Source of the DNA: Polaribacter sp. BM10
GTDB lineage: Bacteria; Bacteroidota; Bacteroidia; Flavobacteriales; Flavobacteriaceae
Reading direction: 5' to 3'
NCBI RefSeq assembly: GCF_002005425.1
Contig: NZ_CP019704.1
Coordinates: forward strand, 2,748,001-2,812,000
DNA length: 64,000 nt
Below are positions 16,466 through 25,129 of this stretch, piece by piece. A model generated the notes under the pieces. The model saw only the letters and a list, made by a program, of their open reading frames with translations. It was not told the DNA's origin and did no database searches. Position numbers and translations under genes: made by a program. Within the stretch, counting starts at the first letter, position 1. Every line of letters starts with the position of its first letter.

Positions 16466-17482
16466 TATAAGATTTTTTAATCTTTTTGCTGCTAATTCTG
16501 CAGTTATATCTCGTTGTGGTGATCCAAACATTTCGTATCCAACCATAAACTTTTTTACAGTTGCACTTCTTAATAATGGCGGATAAAAACTCATGTGCCA
16601 ATGCCAGTGTTTATTCTCTTTATTATTAGTTGGCGATTGATGTATACCACTAGAATAAGGAAAAGAGGTGTTAAATAATTTGTCGTAAGCTTTGGTTATT
16701 ACAGATATTGCTTCAGCATAATTTAAAGCTTCTTCATCTGTCATCTTAGTAATATTTTCTTGTGCTTTTTTAGGAGCAATCATTACCTCAAATGGCCAAA
16801 TCGCCCAAAACGGAGTTAATACAACAAAATCTTTGTTTTGAAATATAATTCTTTCGTTAGCGTCTAATTCTTGTTTTAAATAATCTTCTAAAAGGTTGCT
16901 GTTTTTAGTATTGTAATATTTTAATTGTTGATTGTCTTTCTTTTCAACTTCATTAGGTAATGTAGATTGACTCCAGATTTGACCGTGTGGATGTGGATTA
17001 CTACAGCCCATTACTGCACCTTTATTTTCGAAAATTTGAACATAATTGATGTCTTTATTTTCACCTAAAGATATATATTCTTGTTGCCAAACATTCACTA
17101 CTGTTTTAATGTCTTTAACGTCCATGTCTGCTAAACTTTTAGAGTGATCTGGACTAAAACAAATAACTTTACAAATTCCGGTTTCGCTTTTAGCTTTAAA
17201 TAAACCATCATCTATATTAAAAGATGGAGAATCTTTTTGTAATGCAGCAAAATCGTTTGTAAAAACAAATACATCTTTATAATCTGGATTTATTTCGCCA
17301 TTAATTCTAGTATTTGTTGCACATAAATAGCAGTTTTCATCATAGGATGGTCTTTTCTCATTCGAAATTTCTTCGTTTTGACCTTGCCAAGGTCTTTTAG
17401 ATCTATGTGGTGAAACTAGAACCCATTCACCAGTTAAAATATTTAATCTCTTGTGTGAATAATCTTGTAAGTTTGTATTCAT
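16463..17482 (-). CDS. galT: Galactose-1-phosphate uridylyltransferase
   Basis: The 339-residue protein has the HPHGQ active-site motif at 164-168 (nucleophilic His 166). It also has the zinc-binding CYLC near 51-54, and the C-terminal HWHWHMSFYPPLLRS segment typical of the family. It transfers UMP from UDP-glucose to galactose-1-phosphate in the Leloir pathway. It is the last gene of the leftward operon gntR-mutarotase-galK-galT, 5 bp after galK, and ends in the terminator at 16428-16465. Confidence 0.96.
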   Translation of the reverse strand: MNTNLQDYSHKRLNILTGEWVLVSPHRSKRPWQGQNEEISNEKRPSYDENCYLCATNTRINGEINPDYKDVFVFTNDFAALQKDSPSFNIDDGLFKAKSETGICKVICFSPDHSKSLADMDVKDIKTVVNVWQQEYISLGENKDINYVQIFENKGAVMGCSNPHPHGQIWSQSTLPNEVEKKDNQQLKYYNTKNSNLLEDYLKQELDANERIIFQNKDFVVLTPFWAIWPFEVMIAPKKAQENITKMTDEEALNYAEAISVITKAYDKLFNTSFPYSSGIHQSPTNNKENKHWHWHMSFYPPLLRSATVKKFMVGYEMFGSPQRDITAELAAKRLKNLI

Positions 17483-17487
17483 AACAA

Positions 17488-18639
17488 TTATTTTTTTATG
17501 ATTCTTGTACCTTCAGATAATTTTACCTGATAAATAGAACATTCTTTGTCAAATTTTTCATTGAAATTTTTAGAAATTTCATTTTTAAAATCTTCAATTT
17601 CAGATTTTTTAATAAGGTTTATTGTACATCCGCCAAAACCACCGCCCATCATTCTTGCACCTAAAATTTTAGAATTATTTCTAGTTTCATCAACTAAAAA
17701 ATCCAATTCTTTACAGCTAACTTTATATTTAGAACTTAAACCATCGTGAGATTGATAAATTAAATTTCCTAAAGTTTCAATATCATTTTTTTGTATGGCT
17801 TCAGAAAATTTTTCTACCCTAGAATTTTCTTCAATAACATAAGAAGCCTTTTCATAATCTGCATTAGATATTTTAGATTTTATTGCATTTAAATCTTCTA
17901 AAGTAGCATCTCTAAGAGCAGTTACGTTTAATAATTTAGAAACCTTTTCGCAAACCGCTCTTCTATCATTATATGCACTTTCAGATAAGTCGTGTTTAAC
18001 ATTACTATTAATTAAAAGGAGTTTGTATTTTTTAAAATCGATTTTGAAAGATTTAGACTCGATAGATCTACAATCTAACAAAAGTGCACTTTTCTTTTCG
18101 CCAAACATGCTAGCATATTGATCCATTATACCGCACTTTACTCCGGCATAATTATGTTCTGCTTTTTGAGAAATTAAAATCATTTCTTCTTTTGTAAGTT
18201 TTAAATTAAACAATTCATTCAAACCAAAAACAATGCTATTTTCTAATGCTGCTGATGATGACATACCAGCGCCACCTGGAATATCTCCTGCAAAAACACA
18301 ATTAAAATTATCTAATTGAATATTTAATTTTTGAATTTCTGAAACAACACCTAAAATATAATTTCGCCAACCACCATCTTTTAAAGGTGTTATGTTCTCT
18401 AAACCGAAAGAATACATTTCTTCTTTATTTAAAGCGTACACATTGCTTACATTTTCGTCATTTTTATAAATTGCCAATGCAATACCTTTGTCTATAGCAG
18501 CCGGAAATACAAAACCATCATTATAATCTGTATGTTCTCCTATTAAATTAATTCTACCAGGAGAAAACACCATAATTGGTTTTGTATTAAAGTGTTTTTT
18601 GAAACTTTTTTTAACCTCTTTTATTAATTCTTTTTTCAT
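17488..18639 (-). CDS. galK: Galactokinase
   Basis: The 383-residue GHMP kinase has all three family motifs. The galactokinase signature GRINLIGEHTDYNDGFVFP is at about 28-46, GGAGMSSSAALE (ATP loop) at about 116-127, and ARMMGGGFGGCTINL near the C-terminus. It phosphorylates galactose at C1 with ATP in the cytosol. It lies 11 bp after the mutarotase gene and 5 bp before galT. Together with the galE/symporter unit it forms a complete galactose uptake and Leloir module. Confidence 0.96.
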   Translation of the reverse strand: MKKELIKEVKKSFKKHFNTKPIMVFSPGRINLIGEHTDYNDGFVFPAAIDKGIALAIYKNDENVSNVYALNKEEMYSFGLENITPLKDGGWRNYILGVVSEIQKLNIQLDNFNCVFAGDIPGGAGMSSSAALENSIVFGLNELFNLKLTKEEMILISQKAEHNYAGVKCGIMDQYASMFGEKKSALLLDCRSIESKSFKIDFKKYKLLLINSNVKHDLSESAYNDRRAVCEKVSKLLNVTALRDATLEDLNAIKSKISNADYEKASYVIEENSRVEKFSEAIQKNDIETLGNLIYQSHDGLSSKYKVSCKELDFLVDETRNNSKILGARMMGGGFGGCTINLIKKSEIEDFKNEISKNFNEKFDKECSIYQVKLSEGTRIIKK

Positions 18640-18650
18640 AATATAATGTG

Positions 18651-19538
18651 TTAAATATCTACTGATAAGGTATAAATTGAAGAAAAACTTGTGTTTGGTT
18701 TTAATATTTGTAGCCCTACTTTATTATTAAAACTATCAGATATACCTGTTATTGGTTCAATAGCAATGGCATTTTTATTTTCTGGAGTATAAATTTGAAG
18801 GTAATTGTCTTTTAAATTAGAATTTAAAGTGAAATTATAAGTCGGCGTTTCAAAAATAACTTTACTGCTTCTTAAACTAAAACAGTCATCGTAATTGCCA
18901 GAATCTAAATCTTTTAATTCGTTTATATTGGTTGCCTGTAAGTTTTTAGTAATCATTTTATTATTATGATTTACTTTTTTATCAGCATTAAATTTAAGGG
19001 TACTTTTAGATAAGTTTTTAGAATAGAAATATGGATGCCAACCTAAGGTAAAAGGGAAACTCTCTGAATCTATATTGTCAACTTTAATTTCTAAAGCAAC
19101 ATTTGTATTAGAAAATGTGTAGATTAATGTAATTTTATATACATACGGAAATGCAGGATTTTTATCTTTTTCTGTATAACTTAAAGTAACCGATGTGCTA
19201 TTTACTGTTGTATTTTGGTTTTCAAAAACAAACTCTTTATTAAAAACTAAACCATGCAAAGCATTGTTATTTCCTGGTTCGTTTATTTTAAATTGAAATT
19301 CTTTTTTGTTAAAAATATATTTTCCGTTATCAATTCTGTTTACAAAAGGAAATAGAATTGCCGAATGATAGCATGTTTCGTATGAAACAGGATGCATGTC
19401 TGCAAGAATTTGTTCGCCATTAATTTGAAGTTTTTGTATACTACCGCCTAATTTTAAATTGATAATTGCAATAGAATTATTTAGTGTGTTTTTAAACTCT
19501 ATAATTTTATTATCTTCTAAATGTTTAACCGTTATCAT
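18651..19538 (-). CDS. Aldose 1-epimerase (galactose mutarotase-like)
   Basis: The 295-residue beta-sandwich protein has LHGLVFNKEFVFE (catalytic-region His near residue 94) and TLGWHPYFYSK around 164-174. It also has an acidic IAIEPITGISDSFNN stretch near the C-terminus carrying the probable catalytic glutamate. The layout matches the YeaD/GalM-like mutarotases. It should interconvert alpha- and beta-galactose before GalK. It has no signal peptide, so it is cytosolic. It is located between the regulator (4 bp) and galK (11 bp) in the same operon. Confidence 0.88.
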   Translation of the reverse strand: MITVKHLEDNKIIEFKNTLNNSIAIINLKLGGSIQKLQINGEQILADMHPVSYETCYHSAILFPFVNRIDNGKYIFNKKEFQFKINEPGNNNALHGLVFNKEFVFENQNTTVNSTSVTLSYTEKDKNPAFPYVYKITLIYTFSNTNVALEIKVDNIDSESFPFTLGWHPYFYSKNLSKSTLKFNADKKVNHNNKMITKNLQATNINELKDLDSGNYDDCFSLRSSKVIFETPTYNFTLNSNLKDNYLQIYTPENKNAIAIEPITGISDSFNNKVGLQILKPNTSFSSIYTLSVDI

Positions 19539-19541
19539 AAT

Positions 19542-20540
19542 TTACAGGGAGTTTCTAACAATTATTTTTGATGGATTTTCTATTTGGACTTTTTCTTTAC
19601 TTGTTAAAATTGATGCAAGATTTTTACCCATTTCTGTAAAATCTGTAGAGATAGTTGTAATTCCGCCTTCTACAATTTCTTTAAGCATAGTGTCGTTATA
19701 ACAAATTATACCAATATCTTTTTTAAGAATTAAATTGGTCTCTTTAATTTTCTTAATAATTCGTATTAGATTTTTATCTTCAGGAATAATATAAACATCT
19801 CCCTTTTCGATTTTTCTTGTTGTTAAAGTGTCAATAACTTCATTTTCAAAATTTTCTTTTTCACAGAATTTTTCGAAACCATCTAACATTGCTTTAGGCT
19901 GAGTTTTTTTATCATATAAAAAAATCAACTTGGTGTAGTTTGCTAGTTTACCTTTAACTTCATTTAAACCCGTAAATATATTTTTTTCAAAATTTTGAAA
20001 AATTGACGAATATGCTTTTAATTCTGGGTTTAGTTGATCTAAAATAAATACTTTTTCTTTTGGTAAATTTTCTAGAACTAAATCTGTGTTTTCTAGATTT
20101 GCTGGCATAATTATGTAATGATTATAATTGCCAATATTGTCTAGAATTAAAGCATTAAAAATTTTAGGATTAAAATGATGAAAGTAAATGTCAACTTTAA
20201 TATTAGCATTTAAATTACTTAGAAAAGAATTGTATAAATCTTCTTTAAAGGCATTAAACTCATCAAAAAGCAAAAATATTTTTTGAGAAACACTAACATT
20301 TTCTGATGATAAATAATATCCTTTACCAACTACAGAATGTATAATTCCTCGATTTTTAAGTTCATTAAAAGCCATTAAAACAGTATCTCTAGATAATTTG
20401 TAAGTATCTCTTAAACTATTTATAGATGGTAGTTTATCTCCTTTTTTAAGCGTGCCGTTTTGTACAGCATCTTCAATAGATGCTATAATTTGTTTGTACT
20501 TTGGTACTTTAGATTTCTTATTTAAGGTTACTAAACTCAT
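19542..20540 (-). CDS. GntR-family regulator with LacI-like sensor domain, probable gal operon regulator
   Basis: The 332-residue protein has an N-terminal GntR winged helix: KYKQIIASIEDAVQNGTLKK, then GDKLPSINSLRDTYKLSRDTV and GIIHSVVGKGYYL. A C-terminal periplasmic-binding-protein-like domain follows (about 90-330; FYIIPEDKNLIRIIKKIKE and IGIICYNDTMLKEIVEGGIT-type features). Such fusions sense sugars. It is the first gene of the gal operon and is divergent from galE, with a 16-bp palindrome in the shared region. The -7 box TATATTTG is so close to the ATG that the mRNA is probably leaderless. Galactose or an epimer is the expected inducer (inference). Confidence 0.9.
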   Translation of the reverse strand: MSLVTLNKKSKVPKYKQIIASIEDAVQNGTLKKGDKLPSINSLRDTYKLSRDTVLMAFNELKNRGIIHSVVGKGYYLSSENVSVSQKIFLLFDEFNAFKEDLYNSFLSNLNANIKVDIYFHHFNPKIFNALILDNIGNYNHYIIMPANLENTDLVLENLPKEKVFILDQLNPELKAYSSIFQNFEKNIFTGLNEVKGKLANYTKLIFLYDKKTQPKAMLDGFEKFCEKENFENEVIDTLTTRKIEKGDVYIIPEDKNLIRIIKKIKETNLILKKDIGIICYNDTMLKEIVEGGITTISTDFTEMGKNLASILTSKEKVQIENPSKIIVRNSL

Positions 20541-20544
20541 ATTG

Positions 20545-20552
20545 CAAATATA
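20545..20552 (-). promoter_or_regulatory. -7 box of the gntR-mutarotase-galK-galT operon
   Basis: CAAATATA on the plus strand reads TATATTTG on the minus strand, an exact consensus match, ending 4 bases before the gntR start codon. Confidence 0.55.
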
Positions 20553-20573
20553 TAATTATTTTTAAACAAAGCA

Positions 20574-20589
20574 ACTAGTAGGTACTAGT
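20574..20589. promoter_or_regulatory. Palindromic operator candidate between gntR and galE
   Basis: ACTAGTA-GG-TACTAGT is a perfect 7-bp inverted repeat with a 2-bp centre. It lies between the two divergent promoters (leftward -7 at 20545-20552, rightward -7-like TATAATTG at 20612-20619). Size, symmetry and position fit a dimeric GntR-type repressor controlling both units. Confidence 0.65.
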
Positions 20590-20645
20590 CGGTTTTTAAA
20601 TTTTAATTTTGTATAATTGCATATCATTATTATATTTAAGACAGC

Positions 20646-21677
20646 ATGAAAAATAAAATTATAGTAACTGGTGGTTGCGGTTATATAGGTTCTCACACAG
20701 TAATAGAATTGATAGACAATAACTTTGAAGTAGTTATTATTGACGATTTATCGAACTCTTCGAAAAAAACTTTAGATAGAATACATCAAATTACAGGTGT
20801 AAAACCAATATTTGTAGAACTCGATTTAAAAGATGCGTCTAAAACAAGTATGGTTTTTTCTGAACACAAAGATGCGAAAGCTGTTATTCATTTTGCTGCT
20901 TCAAAAGCAGTAGGAGAGTCTGTTAAAAATCCTTTAAAATATTACAAAAATAATTTATATTCTTTGTTAAACACTTTAAGTGCGCAGATAGAAAACGGAA
21001 TTAACAATTTTATCTTTTCTTCTTCGGCAACAGTATATGGTACACCTGAAGTTTTACCAATTACCGAAGAAAATAAAACGCAACGACCATTTTCTGCTTA
21101 CGGAAATACAAAAAAAATTGCCGAAGAAATTTTAGAAGATTTAATAAACTCTAACGATTCTTTTTCTGCAATATCTTTGCGTTATTTTAACCCTATTGGT
21201 GCGCATGAATCTGGTTTAATTGGCGAATTACCTAGTGGTATTCCAAACAATTTGATGCCGTATATAACTCAAACAGCAGTAGGTTTAAGAGAAAAACTAA
21301 TGGTTTATGGTAATGATTATCCAACACCAGACGGAACACCAATTAGAGATTATATTCATGTTTTAGATTTGGCAAATGCACATGTAATTGCTGTAAAAAG
21401 ATTGTTGTTGCAAAAACAAGAAACAGCTTTAGAAACTTTTAATTTAGGTACAGGTAAAGGTTTTTCTGTTTTAGATGTAATAAAATCTTTTGAAGAAGTT
21501 TCTGGAATCAATTTAAATTATGAAATTGTAGAAAGAAGACCTGGAGATGTACCTCAATTATTTGCATCTACCGATTTAGCAAAATTAAAATTAGGTTGGT
21601 CTGCAAATAAAACTTTAAACGAAATGATAAGTTCTTCATGGCAATGGGAAAAAAAATTAAGAGACGGTAATTTATAG
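20646..21677 (+). CDS. galE: UDP-glucose 4-epimerase
   Basis: The 343-residue short-chain dehydrogenase-fold protein starts with the NAD-binding TGGCGYIGSHT. It has the SSSATVYG and YGNTK (Tyr-x-x-x-Lys) catalytic residues and the GDVPQLFAST tail motif. It interconverts UDP-galactose and UDP-glucose, closing the Leloir pathway and supplying UDP-galactose for cell-surface glycans. It is divergent from gntR and 38 bp upstream of the symporter gene. Confidence 0.96.
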   Translation: MKNKIIVTGGCGYIGSHTVIELIDNNFEVVIIDDLSNSSKKTLDRIHQITGVKPIFVELDLKDASKTSMVFSEHKDAKAVIHFAASKAVGESVKNPLKYYKNNLYSLLNTLSAQIENGINNFIFSSSATVYGTPEVLPITEENKTQRPFSAYGNTKKIAEEILEDLINSNDSFSAISLRYFNPIGAHESGLIGELPSGIPNNLMPYITQTAVGLREKLMVYGNDYPTPDGTPIRDYIHVLDLANAHVIAVKRLLLQKQETALETFNLGTGKGFSVLDVIKSFEEVSGINLNYEIVERRPGDVPQLFASTDLAKLKLGWSANKTLNEMISSSWQWEKKLRDGNL

Positions 21678-21715
21678 TAATTATAAAATTATTACATTAC
21701 CGTAAATATTAAACT

Positions 21716-23332
21716 ATGCAATTATTATCATTTTTAAGTTTTACGGTTCTTGTAGCTCTAATTTCTTATTTATTAACAAGGTCTTCAAAAGAGACATCTA
21801 AAGATGGTTATTTTTTAGGAGGAAGAAGTTTGACTGGAATTGTAATTGCGGGATCTCTTTTGTTAACCAATTTATCTACAGAACAAATAGTTGGTTTAAA
21901 TGGGCAAGCATACGAGCAAGGTATTTTAGTAATGGCTTGGGAAACTTTAGCAGCCATAACTATGGTTATAATTGCAGTTTTTCTTTTACCTCGTTATTTA
22001 AAAGGTGGTATTTCTACAATTCCGCAATTTTTAGAACGTAGATATGATAAAACCACGAAAGCAATTGTTTCTGGATTGTTTTTATCTGGTTATGTAACTA
22101 TTTTTTTACCCGTAGTTTTATATACAGGTGCATCTGCAATTAATACAATGTTTGATGTACCTGCAGTTTTTGGAGTTTCAGAAAATGCAGCACTTTGGTT
22201 TACAGTATTTGGTATTGGAATTATTGGTTCTATTTATGCGGTATTTGGTGGTTTAAAAGCAGTTGCTGTTTCAGATACAATAAACGCTATAGGATTAATT
22301 ATTGGAGGTTTGATGATTCCGTATTTTGGTTTAACTTACATCGGAGACGGAGATATGTTTGCGGGTATAGATACTTTAATGACCGCGCATCCAGATAAAT
22401 TTATTTCTACAGGTTCAGAAGATTCTTATGTTCCTTTATCTACTTTATTTACGGGTATGCTATTAATCAACTTATTTTATTGGGGAACAAACCAAGCAAT
22501 TATTCAGCGAGCTTTAGGAGCTAAAAACTTAAAAGAAGGTCAAAAAGGTTTGGTATATGCTGCCTTTTTAAAAATATTAGGTCCGTTATTATTGGTTTTA
22601 CCAGGAATCATAGCTTTTCATATTTTTAAAGGTGAATTGGCAAAACCAGATCTAGCATACGCATCTTTAGTAACAGAAGTATTACCAAAATCATTGGTTG
22701 GTTTTTTTGCAGCAGTTTTATTTGGTGCTATTTTAAGTTCTTTTAATTCAGCCTTAAATAGCTGCGTAACACTTTTTGGTATTGATATTTATCAAGAATA
22801 CATCAAAAAAGATGCAACAGAAAAGCAGGTTGTAAAAGCAGGAAAAATATTTGGTGTATTTCTGGCAGTTTTAGCGATGGTTGTTGCGCCATTTATAGCA
22901 AATGCAGGAAGTGTTTTTGGTTATTTACAAGAAATTAATGGTACATATTCGATTCCTATTTTAACAATTGTAGTAGTTGGTTATACTACCAAGTATGTGC
23001 CAGCAATTGCAGCAAAAATTGGTTTAATATCAGGTGTTGTATTATATTCTATTAGTCAGTTTATTATTCAGCCTAATTTTGATGTAATTGAAATTGTAAA
23101 TGGTGTAGAAACTGTATCAGGCAATACATATCCACATTTTTTACATATTTTGGCTATACTCTTTTTGTTTAATGTTATTATTATGTTGTTGATAGGAAAG
23201 TTTTATCCAAGAAAAGAAGCATATATACAGTTTGATTCTAAAGAAGTAGATATTACTCCGTGGAAATATTTAAAACCAGTAGGAGTTTTTATTTGTGTAA
23301 TAGTAATTGGTATTTATATATACTTTTCTTAA
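21716..23332 (+). CDS. Sodium/sugar symporter (SSS family, SglT-like)
   Basis: The 538-residue integral membrane protein has about 14 hydrophobic helices and the sodium-solute-symporter pattern. Features are LLTNLSTEQIVGLNGQAYEQG at about 52-72, an RYLKGGISTIPQFLERRYD block at about 98-116, and FGAILSSFNSALNSC near 340-354, a sodium-site region. These segments resemble the Vibrio sodium/galactose transporter. Linkage to galE and the gntR-controlled galKT operon supports galactose (or glucose) as substrate. A strong terminator follows. Confidence 0.9.
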   Translation: MQLLSFLSFTVLVALISYLLTRSSKETSKDGYFLGGRSLTGIVIAGSLLLTNLSTEQIVGLNGQAYEQGILVMAWETLAAITMVIIAVFLLPRYLKGGISTIPQFLERRYDKTTKAIVSGLFLSGYVTIFLPVVLYTGASAINTMFDVPAVFGVSENAALWFTVFGIGIIGSIYAVFGGLKAVAVSDTINAIGLIIGGLMIPYFGLTYIGDGDMFAGIDTLMTAHPDKFISTGSEDSYVPLSTLFTGMLLINLFYWGTNQAIIQRALGAKNLKEGQKGLVYAAFLKILGPLLLVLPGIIAFHIFKGELAKPDLAYASLVTEVLPKSLVGFFAAVLFGAILSSFNSALNSCVTLFGIDIYQEYIKKDATEKQVVKAGKIFGVFLAVLAMVVAPFIANAGSVFGYLQEINGTYSIPILTIVVVGYTTKYVPAIAAKIGLISGVVLYSISQFIIQPNFDVIEIVNGVETVSGNTYPHFLHILAILFLFNVIIMLLIGKFYPRKEAYIQFDSKEVDITPWKYLKPVGVFICVIVIGIYIYFS

Positions 23333-23349
23333 TCAGTATCAAAAACATT

Positions 23350-23388
23350 AAAAAAGGCTAATTTTATTTATAAAATTAGCCTTTTTTA
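23350..23388. terminator. Rho-independent terminator after the symporter gene
   Basis: AAAAAAGGCTAATTTTA / TAAAATTAGCCTTTTTT is a perfect 17-bp stem with a 4-nt loop, functional in either direction. Confidence 0.9.
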
Positions 23389-23485
23389 ATGTTATAGTTT
23401 ATCTAGGAGTTAGTAATCAAGTATTTTAAAAGTCTTAAAAATAGCGCATAAAAAAAAACGTAACAAATAAATGTTACGGTTTTAG

Positions 23486-23547
23486 TACTGAAGATGGGAC
23501 TTGAACCCATACGGCCATTACTGACCACTGGATTTTAAGTCCAGTGC
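23486..23547 (-). pseudogene. 3' fragment of tRNA-Leu(UAA), attachment-site scar
   Basis: Read on the minus strand, this is the 3' two-thirds of a tRNA-Leu. It begins GCACTGGACTTAAAATCCAG (anticodon stem-loop with TAA anticodon), continues with a class II variable arm and the T arm ATGGGTTCAAGTCCCAT, and ends with acceptor strand CTTCAGT and discriminator A. The D arm and 5' acceptor strand are absent; upstream sequence diverges sharply after GTGC. A tyrosine-recombinase pseudogene lies 150 bp away on the side where the 5' half is missing. This is the expected product of site-specific integration into a tRNA gene, with the displaced 3' end left as one att site. Confidence 0.85.
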
Positions 23548-23569
23548 ATTTTGAATCAAAATGATCTGA

Positions 23570-23666
23570 AATGGTTTGATTTGCTCATACAATACAAAGT
23601 AAAAGTAACATATAAATTCATCACAAACCATTCAAAACCAGAAAATGTTGTACCTATGTTGTTCCT
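23570..23666. repeat. Inverted and tandem repeats between att scar and integrase
   Basis: AATGGTTTG (23570-23578) and CAAACCATT (23624-23632) form a perfect 9-bp inverted repeat. ATGTTGTACCT and ATGTTGTTCCT (23645-23655 and 23656-23666) form an 11-bp tandem repeat with one difference. Their position beside the tRNA core and before the integrase suits arm-type recombinase binding sites. Confidence 0.5.
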
Positions 23667-23701
23667 AATATTTATTTTGAGTTATTTTTGCAAAAAAAAA
23701 T

Positions 23702-24890
23702 AATATTTCTACTTCAACCAATATTATTCTTAGAAAGAAGCCTAACAAGTCTGGACAGTTTCCTATAATGATTAGAATTACTAAAAACAGAAAAACTTCA
23801 TATATCTCTACTGGAACTTATATTGACTTAAAAGATTGGGATGCGAAAAATAGAAAGGTAAAACGTTCTTATTCAAACTCTACACAATTTAACAATTTTC
23901 TTCTTAAAATACTCTCCGAGGTTAATAGTAAAATTATGACTTTAGAGTCACGAGAAGAAAATGTCACACTTAATAAAATTAAGACGACAATAAAAAAACC
24001 TTTTGGAGATAACACCTTTAATTCATTAAGTGCAAAATATATAAATGAATTAATTGTTGACGAAAAGTTCTCTCGTTTAAATGCAGACGAATCAAGAATA
24101 AAAAATTTTATAAACTTCGCTGGGACAAATGAATTATACTTTCAGGATATTGATGAAAACTTTCTCAAGCGCTTTATTGCATATCTGAAGACAGAAAGAA
24201 ATAATTCTGAAAGATCAGTTATGAATAACTTAATTATAATAAGAACATTATTTAATAGAGCAATAAGAGAAGGGCATGTAGATCAAAAGTTTTATCCTTT
24301 TGGTAGAGGTAAAATAAAAATAAAATTTCCAGAGTCTAAAAAAAATTGGATTATCCATAGAAGATGTGAAAAAAATCGAAAGATTAGAGAACCTAACTTA
24401 TCAAGAAAATCACGCTAGAAATGTTTGGCTTTTTAGTTTCTATAATGTAGGTATGCGAGTTGGTGATGTACTGAATATTAAGTGGTCAGATATTGTAGAT
24501 AACAGAATTATGTACAAGATGAGTAAAAACTCCAAAAATTTGTCTATAGAGATAAAAGATAAAGTAAAAAACATATTAGAACAATTTAAAAAAGATAAAC
24601 AAAATAATACTGATTTTATTTTCCCAGAGTTTAAAAAGGCAAATATTAATAGTAAAGAAGACCTACTAAGAAAGAAAAAAACCGCTAATAAAAAATTTAA
24701 TAAATACTTATCTCGAATAGCAAATAAAGCTGAAATAGATAAAAAAATAACCATGCATATTTCGCGTCATACATTCGGAAATATTTCTGGTGATAAAATT
24801 CCAATTCAAATGCTACAAAAATTATACAGGCATAGCAATATTAGTATCACGATAAATTTCCAAACAAGAAGAACTAAAAATTGCCAATGA
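23702..24890 (+). pseudogene. Tyrosine recombinase (phage/ICE-type integrase), disrupted
   Basis: A -7 box (TATTTTTG, 23683-23690) precedes a frame with no ATG until 23768. Residues upstream of that ATG (TNIILRKKPNKSGQFPIMIR) are the usual N-terminal arm-binding domain, so the original start appears lost. A SAM-like core-binding domain follows. At 24338-24345 a run of eight A residues shifts the frame; removing one A joins KFPESKK to IGLSIEDVKKIERLENL in the second frame. The second part has catalytic Arg (GMRVGDVLNIKW), HISRHTFG and YRHSNI. The position of the catalytic Tyr reads INFQ, Phe instead of Tyr, and the C-terminus is replaced by unrelated residues. The gene is therefore inactive unless the A-run is a sequencing error, and the Tyr is lost in either case. 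Confidence 0.85.
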
Positions 24891-25083
24891 TTATTTAAAA
24901 AAAGCTACTGTATCTGTATAATAAATTATACCAGGAACTGATCCACTATTTGCAGCATAATAATCTTGTGGATTTTCTTTTAAGAGCTTCCATTCTACAT
25001 CCCCTTGTTCTAATACTTTTTTGTGAAAATTTGGAAATGAACTGTGGTTTTTCTAAAAATCTTTTTTTACTTAATTTAGACAT
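24891..25083 (-). pseudogene. Remnant of a small element-borne protein gene, frameshifted
   Basis: On the minus strand an ATG at 25083 opens a frame MSKLSKKRFLEKPQFISKF. It needs a +1 shift in an A-run to continue as VLEQGDVEWKLLKENPQDYY, then GSVPGIIYYTDTVAFFK and a stop at 24891. The second part looks like a real protein segment (I recall similar pieces in short proteins of Bacteroidetes mobile elements, function unknown). The break and the position directly against the decayed integrase C-terminus indicate deletion and decay inside an old element. Confidence 0.45.
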
Positions 25084-25129
25084 AATATTTGTTTCTAATA
25101 AGGCTACTAAACCTTAAAAAAGACGTGTC

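Noticed and set aside
23486..23575. Complete tRNA-Leu gene
   Set aside because: The D arm and 5' acceptor strand are missing; only the 3' 62 nt match.
24440..24754. 104-codon minus-strand frame
   Set aside because: It is antisense to the integrase catalytic domain, which has recognisable motifs on the plus strand.
24858..24923. Plus-strand tail reading SKQEELKIANDYLKKATVSV as the integrase C-terminus
   Set aside because: It does not resemble integrase ends and overlaps the minus-strand remnant, which reads as a better protein; it is probably a deletion joint.
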